Of a DNA stretch of 64,000 bases, positions 51,964 through 60,063 are shown in pieces; positions within the stretch are counted from its first letter, which is position 1, and each line of letters starts with the position of its first letter. The position numbers and the translations under genes were made by a program. The notes below the pieces were generated by a model. The model searched no databases. It saw only the letters and a program-made list of their open reading frames with translations, and was not told the origin of the DNA. The stretch comes from Martinezella rhizogenes (lineage in GTDB: Bacteria > Pseudomonadota > Alphaproteobacteria > Rhizobiales > Rhizobiaceae): assembly GCA_013322215.1 (NCBI GenBank), contig JAAMEZ010000021.1:124001-188000 (forward strand), in the 5' to 3' direction.

Positions 51964-52923
51964 TCAAACACCGCCGGCGGCGGGACCATTGGTTTCCGTC
52001 CGCCGACTTTCTGTAACCTCTTGCGACCATAAGAGAGGCGATTTCCGCGATAGCGCACCGCCCAGGTGGCGCCGCATCGCATAGGATGCTTCCACGATTT
52101 CGCCCTGCTCCAGCAGGGAGAGGATCGCGAGGTGATCCTCGCATTGAACGTGGAGCCGATCTCTATCGACGTTGGAGCGATATTCCAGGAGGCGTCGCAT
52201 TCGGTTCACACGAACCAATGAGAGGTGGAAGAATGGATTGCCCGACATCTTGATGAGCTCCTCGTGATAGAGGGATCCGTTGTAGAGCAGCCGTTCGGCA
52301 GGAAGAATCCGGATATCCGTCTCGAGCATCCTCTCCTGAATTCTTCGTTGTTCATCGATTATCTTGCGGTCCAAAGCAAAGGTCGGCTCGAGCATCGCCG
52401 CCGGTTCTATGAGCATGCGGAACCGATAGATTTGCTCAAAGGCCTCGGCCGTTTTCGCCACGGGCAGAAAACGCCAACCATAGCCTTGCTTGCGCTCTGC
52501 CCATCCCTCTCTCGTCGCGCGCATCAGAATGTCGCTGACCTGCGCTTTTGTAAGCCCATATCGGTCGCGTAGCATCTGCTCGGTCACGTCGGCGGGAATT
52601 CGGTCCGTCAGCCAGTCTTCCGCTAGGCGATGATAGTCGCTCATCGTCTCCTGAAGCTGATCATCAGGCGCTTCGACCGCTTCCTGTTTCGCGTTTCCGG
52701 ACACGAAGAATCCGCGATTTGGCTTTTGTTCAAGCAGACCGTTCTCGAACAAAAGCTGCATCGCTTCACGAACAGGCGATCTCGATACGCCGAACTTATC
52801 GGCAAGCCCCTGGGTGCTAAGATGATCGTCCGGTTTTAGCTCACCGGAACGGATTAGCTGACCGATCTCTTTCGCGATATTGGCCGTGAGCTGGCTGCTG
52901 CTTCGCATTTCTGGCGCACTCAT
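51964..52923 (-). CDS. GntR-type regulator with two winged-helix domains
   Basis: 319 residues. A normal GntR winged helix is at about 8-72 (IAKEIGQLIRSGELKPDDHLS, LADKFGVSRSPVREAMQLLFENGLLEQKPNRGFFV). A second helix-turn-helix/wing follows at about 90-155 (LAEDWLTDRIPADVTEQMLRDRYG, LTKAQVSDILMRATREGWAERKQGYGWRF). The rest is an FCD ligand domain (YRFRMLIEPAAM, YHEELIKMSGNPFFHLSL, CEDHLAILSLLEQGEIVEASYAMRRHL). Most FadR-type proteins have one winged helix. Neighbouring genes with AAAAACCAAT motifs are its likely targets. Confidence 0.87.
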   Translation of the reverse strand: MSAPEMRSSSQLTANIAKEIGQLIRSGELKPDDHLSTQGLADKFGVSRSPVREAMQLLFENGLLEQKPNRGFFVSGNAKQEAVEAPDDQLQETMSDYHRLAEDWLTDRIPADVTEQMLRDRYGLTKAQVSDILMRATREGWAERKQGYGWRFLPVAKTAEAFEQIYRFRMLIEPAAMLEPTFALDRKIIDEQRRIQERMLETDIRILPAERLLYNGSLYHEELIKMSGNPFFHLSLVRVNRMRRLLEYRSNVDRDRLHVQCEDHLAILSLLEQGEIVEASYAMRRHLGGALSRKSPLLWSQEVTESRRTETNGPAAGGV

Positions 52924-53005
52924 AAGACTGAATCGTTGTCCGATCAAAGTAAGGGCTGATCGGATGTAACGCAAAGGCTGTTATTCCATCACACCCAAAT
53001 TCTGG

Positions 53006-53752
53006 CTAGGGAGCAACGTCCGCATGCCCCATCTGATTGAGATCATAGACTTTACGCACGGTTCCATCGGCCTTCATGGCCTCCATCATTCTGATGGCGG
53101 CAGCCAGCGCCGCAGATTTTGATTGCGGAACAACGATTGCGGTTCCAGCTTCGTGAAAATGGCCCTGCACAGCATGACAGTTTTCGAGACCGGGCAGCAT
53201 GCTGAGAATTGATTCCTTTCCAAGGGCGATTGCGTCCAAATCCCCCTCTTTGAACTTCCGCATTGCCTCGTCCAACGAGCCGAACGCGGAAATCCTCGTG
53301 TTCGTCAGCGTCCTTTCGGCACTCCGCAGCGTAGCGGTTCCGGCAACTCCGGCAACGCGCACGCCCTCGCGGTCGACATCCCGCACGGTCTGAAAGTCGT
53401 CCCTGCGGGTGAGATAGGTGCTCACACCGAGATAATAATTTGGGCCAACCCCAAGCAATTTTCGACGTTCGTCATCGATCGGAACGAATGACAGCGTCCA
53501 GGAACCATTAGCCGCGTTGGCGACGATCTCACCCGAGCTTGAAAATTCGACCAGCTCCAGCGGCAGCCCGCTGCGCTTAGCGATTTCTCCGGCAAGATCG
53601 ATGGTTACGCCCCGTACCTGCCTTGAACCGGGATCGCGAACGCACCACACGGCGGAAGCAGCCGGGCCAACAGCGACTGCGACGCTCAAGACACCGGCGG
53701 GAGCAAGTTCAGCTTTTTCATTTGTCGAAAGGTTGAAAGGATTTGCAGCCAT
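53006..53752 (-). CDS. SBP_bac_3-type binding domain protein without signal peptide
   Basis: 248 residues. The sequence is a family-3 periplasmic-binding fold (SVAVAVGPAASAVWCVRDPGSRQVRGVTIDLAGEIAKRSGLPLELVEF, VGPNYYLGVSTYL, VAGVAGTATLRSAERTL, EAMRKFKEGDLDAIALGKESI), but it starts directly at AANPFNLSTNEKAELAPAG with no hydrophobic export signal. ATG 53752 has GGA 7 nt upstream. No cognate permease is adjacent. It may bind its ligand in the cytoplasm, or the signal may have been lost. An ATGGTTTTTATCAT motif lies just upstream. Confidence 0.78.
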   Translation of the reverse strand: MAANPFNLSTNEKAELAPAGVLSVAVAVGPAASAVWCVRDPGSRQVRGVTIDLAGEIAKRSGLPLELVEFSSSGEIVANAANGSWTLSFVPIDDERRKLLGVGPNYYLGVSTYLTRRDDFQTVRDVDREGVRVAGVAGTATLRSAERTLTNTRISAFGSLDEAMRKFKEGDLDAIALGKESILSMLPGLENCHAVQGHFHEAGTAIVVPQSKSAALAAAIRMMEAMKADGTVRKVYDLNQMGHADVAP

Positions 53753-53762
53753 TTCAGTTTCC

Positions 53763-53777
53763 AATGGTTTTTATCAT
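53763..53777. promoter_or_regulatory. AAAAACCAAT-type motif before the binding-protein gene
   Basis: AATGGTTTTTATCAT, 11 nt upstream of ATG 53752, matches the reverse complement of ATCATAAAAACCAAT at 57362 except at two positions. It lies in the 94-nt divergent region shared with tam. Confidence 0.5.
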
Positions 53778-53846
53778 CGGCGAAAGTATTGCATTTTAGT
53801 CCGTATAAATGCAAATAGATTGCTATGTTCCCCCGGGGAGTTCGCC

Positions 53847-54620
53847 ATGTCGGCCACTTGGTCACCATCTCAATATCTGAAGTTCGAAGATCATCGAACA
53901 CGGCCGGCTATCGATCTGCTGTCGCGTGTCGCCACCCTCAGCCCGGACATGATCATGGACATTGGTTGCGGTCCAGGTAATTCAACGGAGCTGCTCGTTG
54001 ATCGGTTCCCGTCTGCGACCGTCAGAGGAATGGACTCCTCTGCGAAGATGATCGAGGCTGCCCGGAAGCGCCTCCCCTCCTGCCATTTCGAAATTGGCGA
54101 CATCAGCAACTGGGAACCGAATGTCGTCCAGGACGTATTGTTCGCCAATGCTGTCCTGCAATGGATACCAAATCACGATAGCCTGTTTCCAAGATTGGTG
54201 TCGCTCCTCAAGCTGGGCGGCACGCTGGCAATACAAATGCCGGATAACTTGAACGAACACACCCATGTCAGCATGCGCACCGCCGCTGCGGACCAACGAT
54301 GGTCAGCTCGTCTCAAGGGCGCCGATGGCGAACGGACCTCCATTCTTTCCCCATCACAATATTGGTCGATCCTGAAGCCGCATGCTTCGTCAATTGACAT
54401 TTGGCGGACAACCTATGTCCATCCGCTCCATGGTCTGGATGGGATCATCGAATGGTTCAAGGGCAGTGGATTGCTCCCATATCTGAGCCGTCTCGATGCG
54501 ACCGAACAAATGGAATATCTGTCGAAATATCGAGAACTGCTTGCTCAAAACTATTCTGTAATGGACGACGGCACGGTCCTGCTGCCGTTTCCGAGGCTTT
54601 TCATCATAGCGCGCCGTTGA
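53847..54620 (+). CDS. tam: Trans-aconitate 2-methyltransferase (Tam)
   Basis: 257-residue SAM-dependent methyltransferase. Seen: WSPSQYLKFEDHRTRPAIDLLSRV, the SAM motif MDIGCGPGNSTELL, GMDSSAKMIEAARKRLP, FANAVLQWIPNH, GGTLAIQMPDN, and C-terminal YREMLAQ-like and LLPFPRLFIIARR, all as in Tam. GGGGAG precedes ATG 53847. Tam esterifies trans-aconitate, a by-product that inhibits aconitase; an aconitase paralogue follows on the same strand. Confidence 0.9.
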   Translation: MSATWSPSQYLKFEDHRTRPAIDLLSRVATLSPDMIMDIGCGPGNSTELLVDRFPSATVRGMDSSAKMIEAARKRLPSCHFEIGDISNWEPNVVQDVLFANAVLQWIPNHDSLFPRLVSLLKLGGTLAIQMPDNLNEHTHVSMRTAAADQRWSARLKGADGERTSILSPSQYWSILKPHASSIDIWRTTYVHPLHGLDGIIEWFKGSGLLPYLSRLDATEQMEYLSKYRELLAQNYSVMDDGTVLLPFPRLFIIARR

Positions 54621-54730
54621 GCGTTCCTGACGCCGCGCCAGTTCGAAAGCCACGCGGGCGCGGCACCAGAGCAAAGAATGTACTTTTACACTCTGAAATG
54701 CAGATCGAGAGAGTTCCGGGAGAGACGCCC

Positions 54731-57352
54731 TTGTCAAACGCATCCGTTCTAGAGTTCGATGGCGTAGCCTATGCTTTCGTCGACCTGAAGACTGAAGCTG
54801 GCGAGAGTCTAGCCAAGCTGCCGTATATCCATCGAATCCTCCTGGAAAATGTGGTGCGCCTCGCTGGTAAGGAGTCGGCACGCGCCAAGGCGGCGATTCT
54901 TGATTGGCTGAAAACAGGATCCAGCAACGAAGAAATCCCTTTCCTGCCCGGTCGGGTACTCATGCACGACACGACATGCGGTCCGGCCCTCGTCGATATT
55001 GCCGGGATGCGTTCGGCACTGGCTGAGGCTGGCTACGATCCTTCGGTTCTGAACCCCGTCGTTCCCGTCGATGTATCGACCGACCATTCGCTCGGTGTGG
55101 ATTTCTACGCGCAGAAGCAGGCATTCCAATTCAATATTGCGCGGGAATACGAGCGCAACGCAGAGCGCTACCAGTTCATGAAGTGGGCGACGAACACCTT
55201 ATCCAATTTCCGTATCCACCCGCCCGGTACAGGAATCATGCATACGCTCAATCTGGAGCGTCTTGCCACGATCGTGACCACAGTCGAGTCTCGCGGTCAG
55301 CTTTGGGCGGCCCCCGATACGATGATTGGGACCGACAGCCATACGCCCATGATCAATGGAATCGGCGTGCTTGGATGGGGTGTCGGTGGCCTTGAGGCCG
55401 AGAGCGTCATGTTCGGCATGCCGGTAACTCTTCGAGTTCCGGACGTCATAGGTGTAAGACTCACGGGGAAGCTGCAGAGCGGCACTCTTGCCACCGATCT
55501 CGCTCTGTCAATCACAGAACGGCTCCGGCAGCTTGACCTGCAGGACAAATATGTCGAGTTCTTCGGCCCAGGCGTTTCAACACTCACCGCGGGTGATCGC
55601 GCTGTCGTTGCAAACATGACCCCGGAATTCGGCGGCAATAGCGGCTATTTTCCCATAGACGAGCAAACGCTCGTCTATCTCAAGCAGACCGGGCGAACCG
55701 AAGAGCATGTGCGGTTCGTGGAGTTCTACGCAAAGCACACCGGCATCTGGTTCGATCCTGAAGGCCAGCCGACCTATACGAATGCAATATCGATCGATCT
55801 AGCCGAAATAGAAATCAGTCTTGCCGGGCCAACGCGGCCACAAGATAGAATCCACGCTGCCAGCACGCGGTCGGCGTTGCGGCGGCTTACAACCACGGCG
55901 ACGAATTTGCCTGGTCATCTGCCGAACGATGGCGCGGTGGCGATTGCAGCCATTACGAGCTGCACCAATACATCCGATCCGCGCCTGGTGATCGCGGCGG
56001 GATTGCTTGCGAGGAAAGCCAGAGGATTTGGACTCAAGCCGTCCCATTGGGTGAAGACATCCTTGGCGCCGGGATCGCCGACGGCCGAGCATTATCTGAG
56101 AAGAGCCGGATTGCTTGAGGACCTCGAGGCTGTCGGCTTCGGCATTGTCGGATACGGCTGCACGACGTGCATTGGAAACTCGGGGCCGCTCCCTCAGATC
56201 ATCGTCAAGGCAATGGAAGAGAGACGAATCCTGCCGGTAGCCGTGCTTTCCGGAAATCGGAATTTTCCGGGAAGAGTCCATCCTCAGCTCGAAGCCGGAT
56301 TTCTTGCTTCGCCGCCAATGGTCGTTGCGTTCGCACTGGCCGGCACCGTCGACATCGACATCCTGAATGATTCACTTGGATTTGACGCGAACGGGAGAGC
56401 TGTCAAGCTCCGCGATCTCTGGCCAACAAGCGACGAGATCGATCACGCCCTCAGCAAATCGGCGGATAAGTCGGACGTCAGCAACGCATACGAGGTCGCG
56501 GAAGCGAGCGTCGCGTGGTCGAAACTGGACGCACCCACGAGCGTACTGTTTCCTTGGGATGAAGCCTCGACCTACATCAGACGTCCTCCTTTCGCACGGT
56601 TTGCCGAAAAGCAGAGTTTCGAGCCCTTCGAAGCGATCCCGCTTCTGGTTCTCGGCAACGACATCACCACCGACCACATCTCGCCTGCAGGTGCGATCCC
56701 GCCCAGAAGTCTGACAGGCGCCTATCTCACGGCCAATGGCGACGATCCCGCCGATTTGAATGTCTATGCTTCGCGGCGAGGCAACTGGGAAGCGATGGTA
56801 CGCGGGCTCTTTACGAACAAAACTGTCAAGAACAGGCTAAGGCCCGACCTGCTAGCGGGAACCACCCTTCACGTTCCGTCCAACACGGTGATGCCGCTTT
56901 GGGAGGCCGCGCAGGCCTACCGTGACGCCAACGAAGCTGTCGTCATCGTGGCGGGAGAACGATATGGAATGGGCTCTTCCCGCGATTGGGCGGCAAAAGG
57001 TGCCGCGTTGCTGAGCGTCAAGGCTGTCCTGGCGCTGAGTTTTGAGCGCATCCATCGATCCAATTTGGTGGGCATGGGCGTCTTGCCTCTCCGCCTCCCT
57101 TTTGATTTCGGACCTGACGAATTGCAGATCTGTCCGGGTGACACCATCAGAATTGGGCTGAACAGCGGTGATCTCAGGCCTCGCGCAGCTGTGCCAATCA
57201 GAATTCGTCGACCAGATGGCAAAGCGCTGGAGTTTGAAGCGACGGCCGCAATCGAAACAGATTTCGAAGTGGACACGCTCTTGGCGGGTGGCGTTCTCCC
57301 GATGATCCTCCGACGAATGGTTCCGGATGGCATGGCGGCATCCCACAAATAG
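54731..57352 (+). CDS. Aconitase-family hydratase, AcnA type
   Basis: 873 residues from the TTG at 54731 (GGGAGAG upstream); ATG 54698 is an alternative with a weaker site. All [4Fe-4S] cysteines are present (SCTNTSDP, GYGCTTCIGNSGPL), as are DSHTPM and the C-terminal GMGSSRDWAAKG with its catalytic Ser and Arg. At the segment that reads GATCGFFP in ordinary AcnA this protein has FGGNSGYFPID. With tam upstream and a dctA-like gene downstream, it is probably a second, substrate-specialised aconitase rather than the TCA enzyme (inference). Confidence 0.88.
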   Translation: MSNASVLEFDGVAYAFVDLKTEAGESLAKLPYIHRILLENVVRLAGKESARAKAAILDWLKTGSSNEEIPFLPGRVLMHDTTCGPALVDIAGMRSALAEAGYDPSVLNPVVPVDVSTDHSLGVDFYAQKQAFQFNIAREYERNAERYQFMKWATNTLSNFRIHPPGTGIMHTLNLERLATIVTTVESRGQLWAAPDTMIGTDSHTPMINGIGVLGWGVGGLEAESVMFGMPVTLRVPDVIGVRLTGKLQSGTLATDLALSITERLRQLDLQDKYVEFFGPGVSTLTAGDRAVVANMTPEFGGNSGYFPIDEQTLVYLKQTGRTEEHVRFVEFYAKHTGIWFDPEGQPTYTNAISIDLAEIEISLAGPTRPQDRIHAASTRSALRRLTTTATNLPGHLPNDGAVAIAAITSCTNTSDPRLVIAAGLLARKARGFGLKPSHWVKTSLAPGSPTAEHYLRRAGLLEDLEAVGFGIVGYGCTTCIGNSGPLPQIIVKAMEERRILPVAVLSGNRNFPGRVHPQLEAGFLASPPMVVAFALAGTVDIDILNDSLGFDANGRAVKLRDLWPTSDEIDHALSKSADKSDVSNAYEVAEASVAWSKLDAPTSVLFPWDEASTYIRRPPFARFAEKQSFEPFEAIPLLVLGNDITTDHISPAGAIPPRSLTGAYLTANGDDPADLNVYASRRGNWEAMVRGLFTNKTVKNRLRPDLLAGTTLHVPSNTVMPLWEAAQAYRDANEAVVIVAGERYGMGSSRDWAAKGAALLSVKAVLALSFERIHRSNLVGMGVLPLRLPFDFGPDELQICPGDTIRIGLNSGDLRPRAAVPIRIRRPDGKALEFEATAAIETDFEVDTLLAGGVLPMILRRMVPDGMAASHK

Positions 57353-57361
57353 GATTATTGC

Positions 57362-57438
57362 ATCATAAAAACCAATTATATGAGGTAGTTTTGGATAATT
57401 TTCTTCCATATTGTCTTTTTGTGTTGTAAAAACCAATA
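57362..57438. promoter_or_regulatory. Two AAAAACCAAT motifs before the dctA-like gene
   Basis: ATCATAAAAACCAAT at 57362-57376 and TTGTAAAAACCAATA at 57424-57438, 62 bp apart, lie between the aconitase stop and the transporter start. The shared 10-mer also occurs, on either strand, before the dehydrogenase gene at 50 kb. Probable operators of the nearby GntR regulator. Confidence 0.6.
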
Positions 57439-57461
57439 AAGATAAGTTTGGGAGGCTCATC

Positions 57462-58775
57462 ATGATTATCGGTCGCTACCTTAAGCCGCTTTATGTCCAA
57501 GTGATCATCGGTGCGGTTCTTGGAATTCTCGTCGGTCATTATTTCCCCGCGCTCGGCGTCGACTTCAAGCCGCTGGGCGATGGGTTTATCAAGCTCCTGA
57601 AAATGGTAGTCGCGCCGGTGATCTTTACGATTATCGTAATCGGCATCGCCAGAATGTCGGACATCAAGGCGCTGGGGCGAGTTGGCCTGACAACTGTCGT
57701 TTACTTTGAGGTCCTGACCACGGCGGCTCTCTTCATCGGGCTGGTGGTCGCGCACATCATCGAGCCCGGCCGAGGGATGAATATCGATCCATCCTCGCTT
57801 CACGCGGATGCGGTGGCAGGTTTTGCCAAAACGGCGGAATCGCAGCACCTTGTGGACTTTTTTCTCAAGATTATTCCCGATACCTTCATTTCGGCATTCG
57901 TCAACGGTGAGATACTACCGGTTGTCTTCATTGCGGTGTTGACTGGCTGCGCCCTGGCTCGCGCAGGCCGGGCAAGCGAGCAGTTGACGCAAGTCATAGA
58001 ACAGGTTTCCGACCTTTTCTTCAAGATTGTCGGATTCCTCATGTATCTTGCACCCCTCGGGGCATTCGGCGCCATGGCGTTTACTATCGGTAAGTTCGGT
58101 GCGGCGAGTCTGATTCCGTACCTGAAGCTGATGATCGCATTCTATATTACTTGCGGACTTTTCATATTCGTCGTGCTGGGAGCCGTCTGCCGCTATACGG
58201 GAGTAAGTATCTGGCGCCTGGTTGTATTCCTGAAAGACGAAATCGTCATCGTTCTTGGCGCAGGTAGTGCTGAGCCTGCATTGCCGCGTCTGCTGCAAAA
58301 GCTAGAGCAAATGGGCTGTGACAAGACCATCGTCGGTCTCGTGGCTCCAACAGGCTACGCCTTCAATATCGATGGTGTCTGTATCTATCTTACCATGGCA
58401 ATAGTGTTTCTGGCTCAGGCGCTAAATATCGAGCTGACGCTCACGCAGCAACTCGTTATCCTTCTGATCGGCTCCTTTACCTCCAAAGGTATGAGTGGAG
58501 TTCCGGGCGGAGGATTTGTGGCACTCGCGGCTACTCTTGCCAGCGTCGGAACCATTCCACTTCCTGCGATAGGCCTGTTGATCGGCGTTGACCGCTTCAT
58601 GGGGGAAGCTCGGGCCGTCACGTCTTTCATCGGAAATGCAGTTGCCACCGTCTTCGTCGCCCAATGGGAAGGAAAGCTTGATCGCGAGCGAGCCCGCGCG
58701 GTTCTTGCCGGTGAAATCGAGATCAATGTCGGCCGCGCCGAGGCAAACGAAACAGCTGCTGCGAGGACAGTATGA
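57462..58775 (+). CDS. DctA-type dicarboxylate:cation symporter paralogue
   Basis: 437-residue member of the DAACS (DctA/GltP) family, with eight helices and two re-entrant loops. GGGAGG precedes ATG 57462. Substrate-site segments differ from DctA: the HP1 loop is VLGAGSAEPALPRLL instead of the Ser-rich GTSSSESALP, TM7 is GYAFNIDGVCIYL instead of SFNLDGTSIYL, and HP2 is SKGMSGVPGGGFVAL instead of KGAAGVTGSGF. It therefore probably carries another organic acid. ATGA-overlaps the lactonase gene. Confidence 0.88.
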   Translation: MIIGRYLKPLYVQVIIGAVLGILVGHYFPALGVDFKPLGDGFIKLLKMVVAPVIFTIIVIGIARMSDIKALGRVGLTTVVYFEVLTTAALFIGLVVAHIIEPGRGMNIDPSSLHADAVAGFAKTAESQHLVDFFLKIIPDTFISAFVNGEILPVVFIAVLTGCALARAGRASEQLTQVIEQVSDLFFKIVGFLMYLAPLGAFGAMAFTIGKFGAASLIPYLKLMIAFYITCGLFIFVVLGAVCRYTGVSIWRLVVFLKDEIVIVLGAGSAEPALPRLLQKLEQMGCDKTIVGLVAPTGYAFNIDGVCIYLTMAIVFLAQALNIELTLTQQLVILLIGSFTSKGMSGVPGGGFVALAATLASVGTIPLPAIGLLIGVDRFMGEARAVTSFIGNAVATVFVAQWEGKLDRERARAVLAGEIEINVGRAEANETAAARTV

Positions 58776-59836
58776 CGCTATTTGCCTATGTCGGTTGCCG
58801 CACGACCCGTGAGCGAAATGCTCGCGGCGAAGGCATCAGCGTCTATGAGGTGAACGAGCATACGGCCGAATGGTCGCGAATTCAGGTTCTGGCGACGGAG
58901 GAAAATCCCTCTTTCCTGGCTTTGCACCCGGCTCTCGATCTTCTCTATTCAGTTCACGGCGATTTCGATCTCGCAACATCCTATGGGATTTCGCCCGATG
59001 GGCGAATATCGCCGCTCGGAAAGCAGTCGACAAAGGGCCGAAACCCGGTTCATCTCGCTATCGATCCGGGTCGTCGATGGCTGGTGGTTCCCAACTACAA
59101 GACAGATAGTTTGGTGAGCTTACCCATAGCCGCAAACGGCAAACTTCTTCCCGCTGCCGATCTTTGTGAGCTTACGGGCGAGCTCGGCCCACACAAGGTG
59201 GAACAAAACTATGGTCGGCCTCATCATGCCCCATTCTCGCCATCCGGCAAGTGGATTGCGGTGCCGGAGAAGGGCAATGATCAGATCACGATAGCGAGGA
59301 TCGAGGCCGCAACGGGCGGTATTGAAATCGTTCACAGAGTACCGTCGAGAGAAAACTCAGGGCCACGGCATATCGTCTTTCATCCTCGCCTCCCGACGGC
59401 CTATGTTCTAAACGAATTGGATTCAACGATCACGACCTATGATTTTGATGACGGCGTCGGCTCACTCTCCCCTCGCGATATCATATCGTCGCTGCCAAGA
59501 TGGTTTACCGGCAACAATAGGGCTTCGGAGATAGAGATCACCTCCGATGAAAGGTTCTTGTATGCCTCAAATCGCGGTCATGATTCCATAGCCGTCTTTG
59601 GTGTCGACGAAACTGGAGAGATCAACCATTTAGATTGGACGCCATCCCAAGGAAGAACGCCCCGCTTCTTCACGATGGACCCGCTTCAGAAGCATCTTTA
59701 TGTTGCCAACGAAGACAGTGACACAATCGTACGATTTAAGCGCACACACGATGGCAGGCTCATTTCGACAGGTGATGTTGTCAAAGTCGGAAGCCCAACG
59801 ACGATTGTCTTCCATGCTTCTCGTTTTGCCCCCTGA
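58772..59836 (+). CDS. Beta-propeller lactonase (6-phosphogluconolactonase YbhE-like)
   Basis: 354 residues, seven-bladed propeller of the lactonase family: AYVGCRTTRE, GISVYEVNEH, NPSFLALHPALDLLYSVH, GRNPVHLAIDPGRRWLVVPNY, PHHAPFSPSGKWIAVPEKGNDQI, SGPRHIVFHPRLPTAYVLNELDSTITTY, and GRTPRFFTMDPLQKHLYVANEDSDTI. The start overlaps the transporter stop (ATGA). No signal peptide. Likely opens an intracellular lactone of the imported acid; family members also include cycloisomerase-like enzymes. Confidence 0.87.
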   Translation: MTLFAYVGCRTTRERNARGEGISVYEVNEHTAEWSRIQVLATEENPSFLALHPALDLLYSVHGDFDLATSYGISPDGRISPLGKQSTKGRNPVHLAIDPGRRWLVVPNYKTDSLVSLPIAANGKLLPAADLCELTGELGPHKVEQNYGRPHHAPFSPSGKWIAVPEKGNDQITIARIEAATGGIEIVHRVPSRENSGPRHIVFHPRLPTAYVLNELDSTITTYDFDDGVGSLSPRDIISSLPRWFTGNNRASEIEITSDERFLYASNRGHDSIAVFGVDETGEINHLDWTPSQGRTPRFFTMDPLQKHLYVANEDSDTIVRFKRTHDGRLISTGDVVKVGSPTTIVFHASRFAP

Positions 59837-59842
59837 TGACCG

Positions 59843-59990
59843 TCAACATGATGGCGTCAGTGGTCCCTTGAGGATCTTTGCAACCGCTAGCGGCGTGACT
59901 TGATCGCCTGCCTCGACGAGGATGGCGCAATCCGCCCCCGTGGCAAACGCGATGCGCAGGGTTTCCTCAGCCTTGGCCGGTCCGATGACG
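59843..59990 (-). pseudogene. Fragment of electron-transfer flavoprotein beta subunit
   Basis: Only about 45 codons remain: IGPAKAEETLRIAFATGADCAILVEAGDQVTPLAVAKILKG matches the central nucleotide-binding part of EtfB/FixA. Neither N- nor C-terminal portions are nearby. It lies between two converging genes and is presumably a deletion scar. Confidence 0.65.
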
Positions 59991-60063
59991 CGACCATGAC
60001 CTACTCGGCCTTGCCGGCTTTCTTCGGGGATGCGGTTCAGCCGTTCCCGGCTGCCATACAATG

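Noticed and set aside
54401..54730. Upstream extension of the aconitase frame into tam
   Set aside because: The extension overlaps tam coding sequence and lacks aconitase similarity; the family N terminus begins near 54731.
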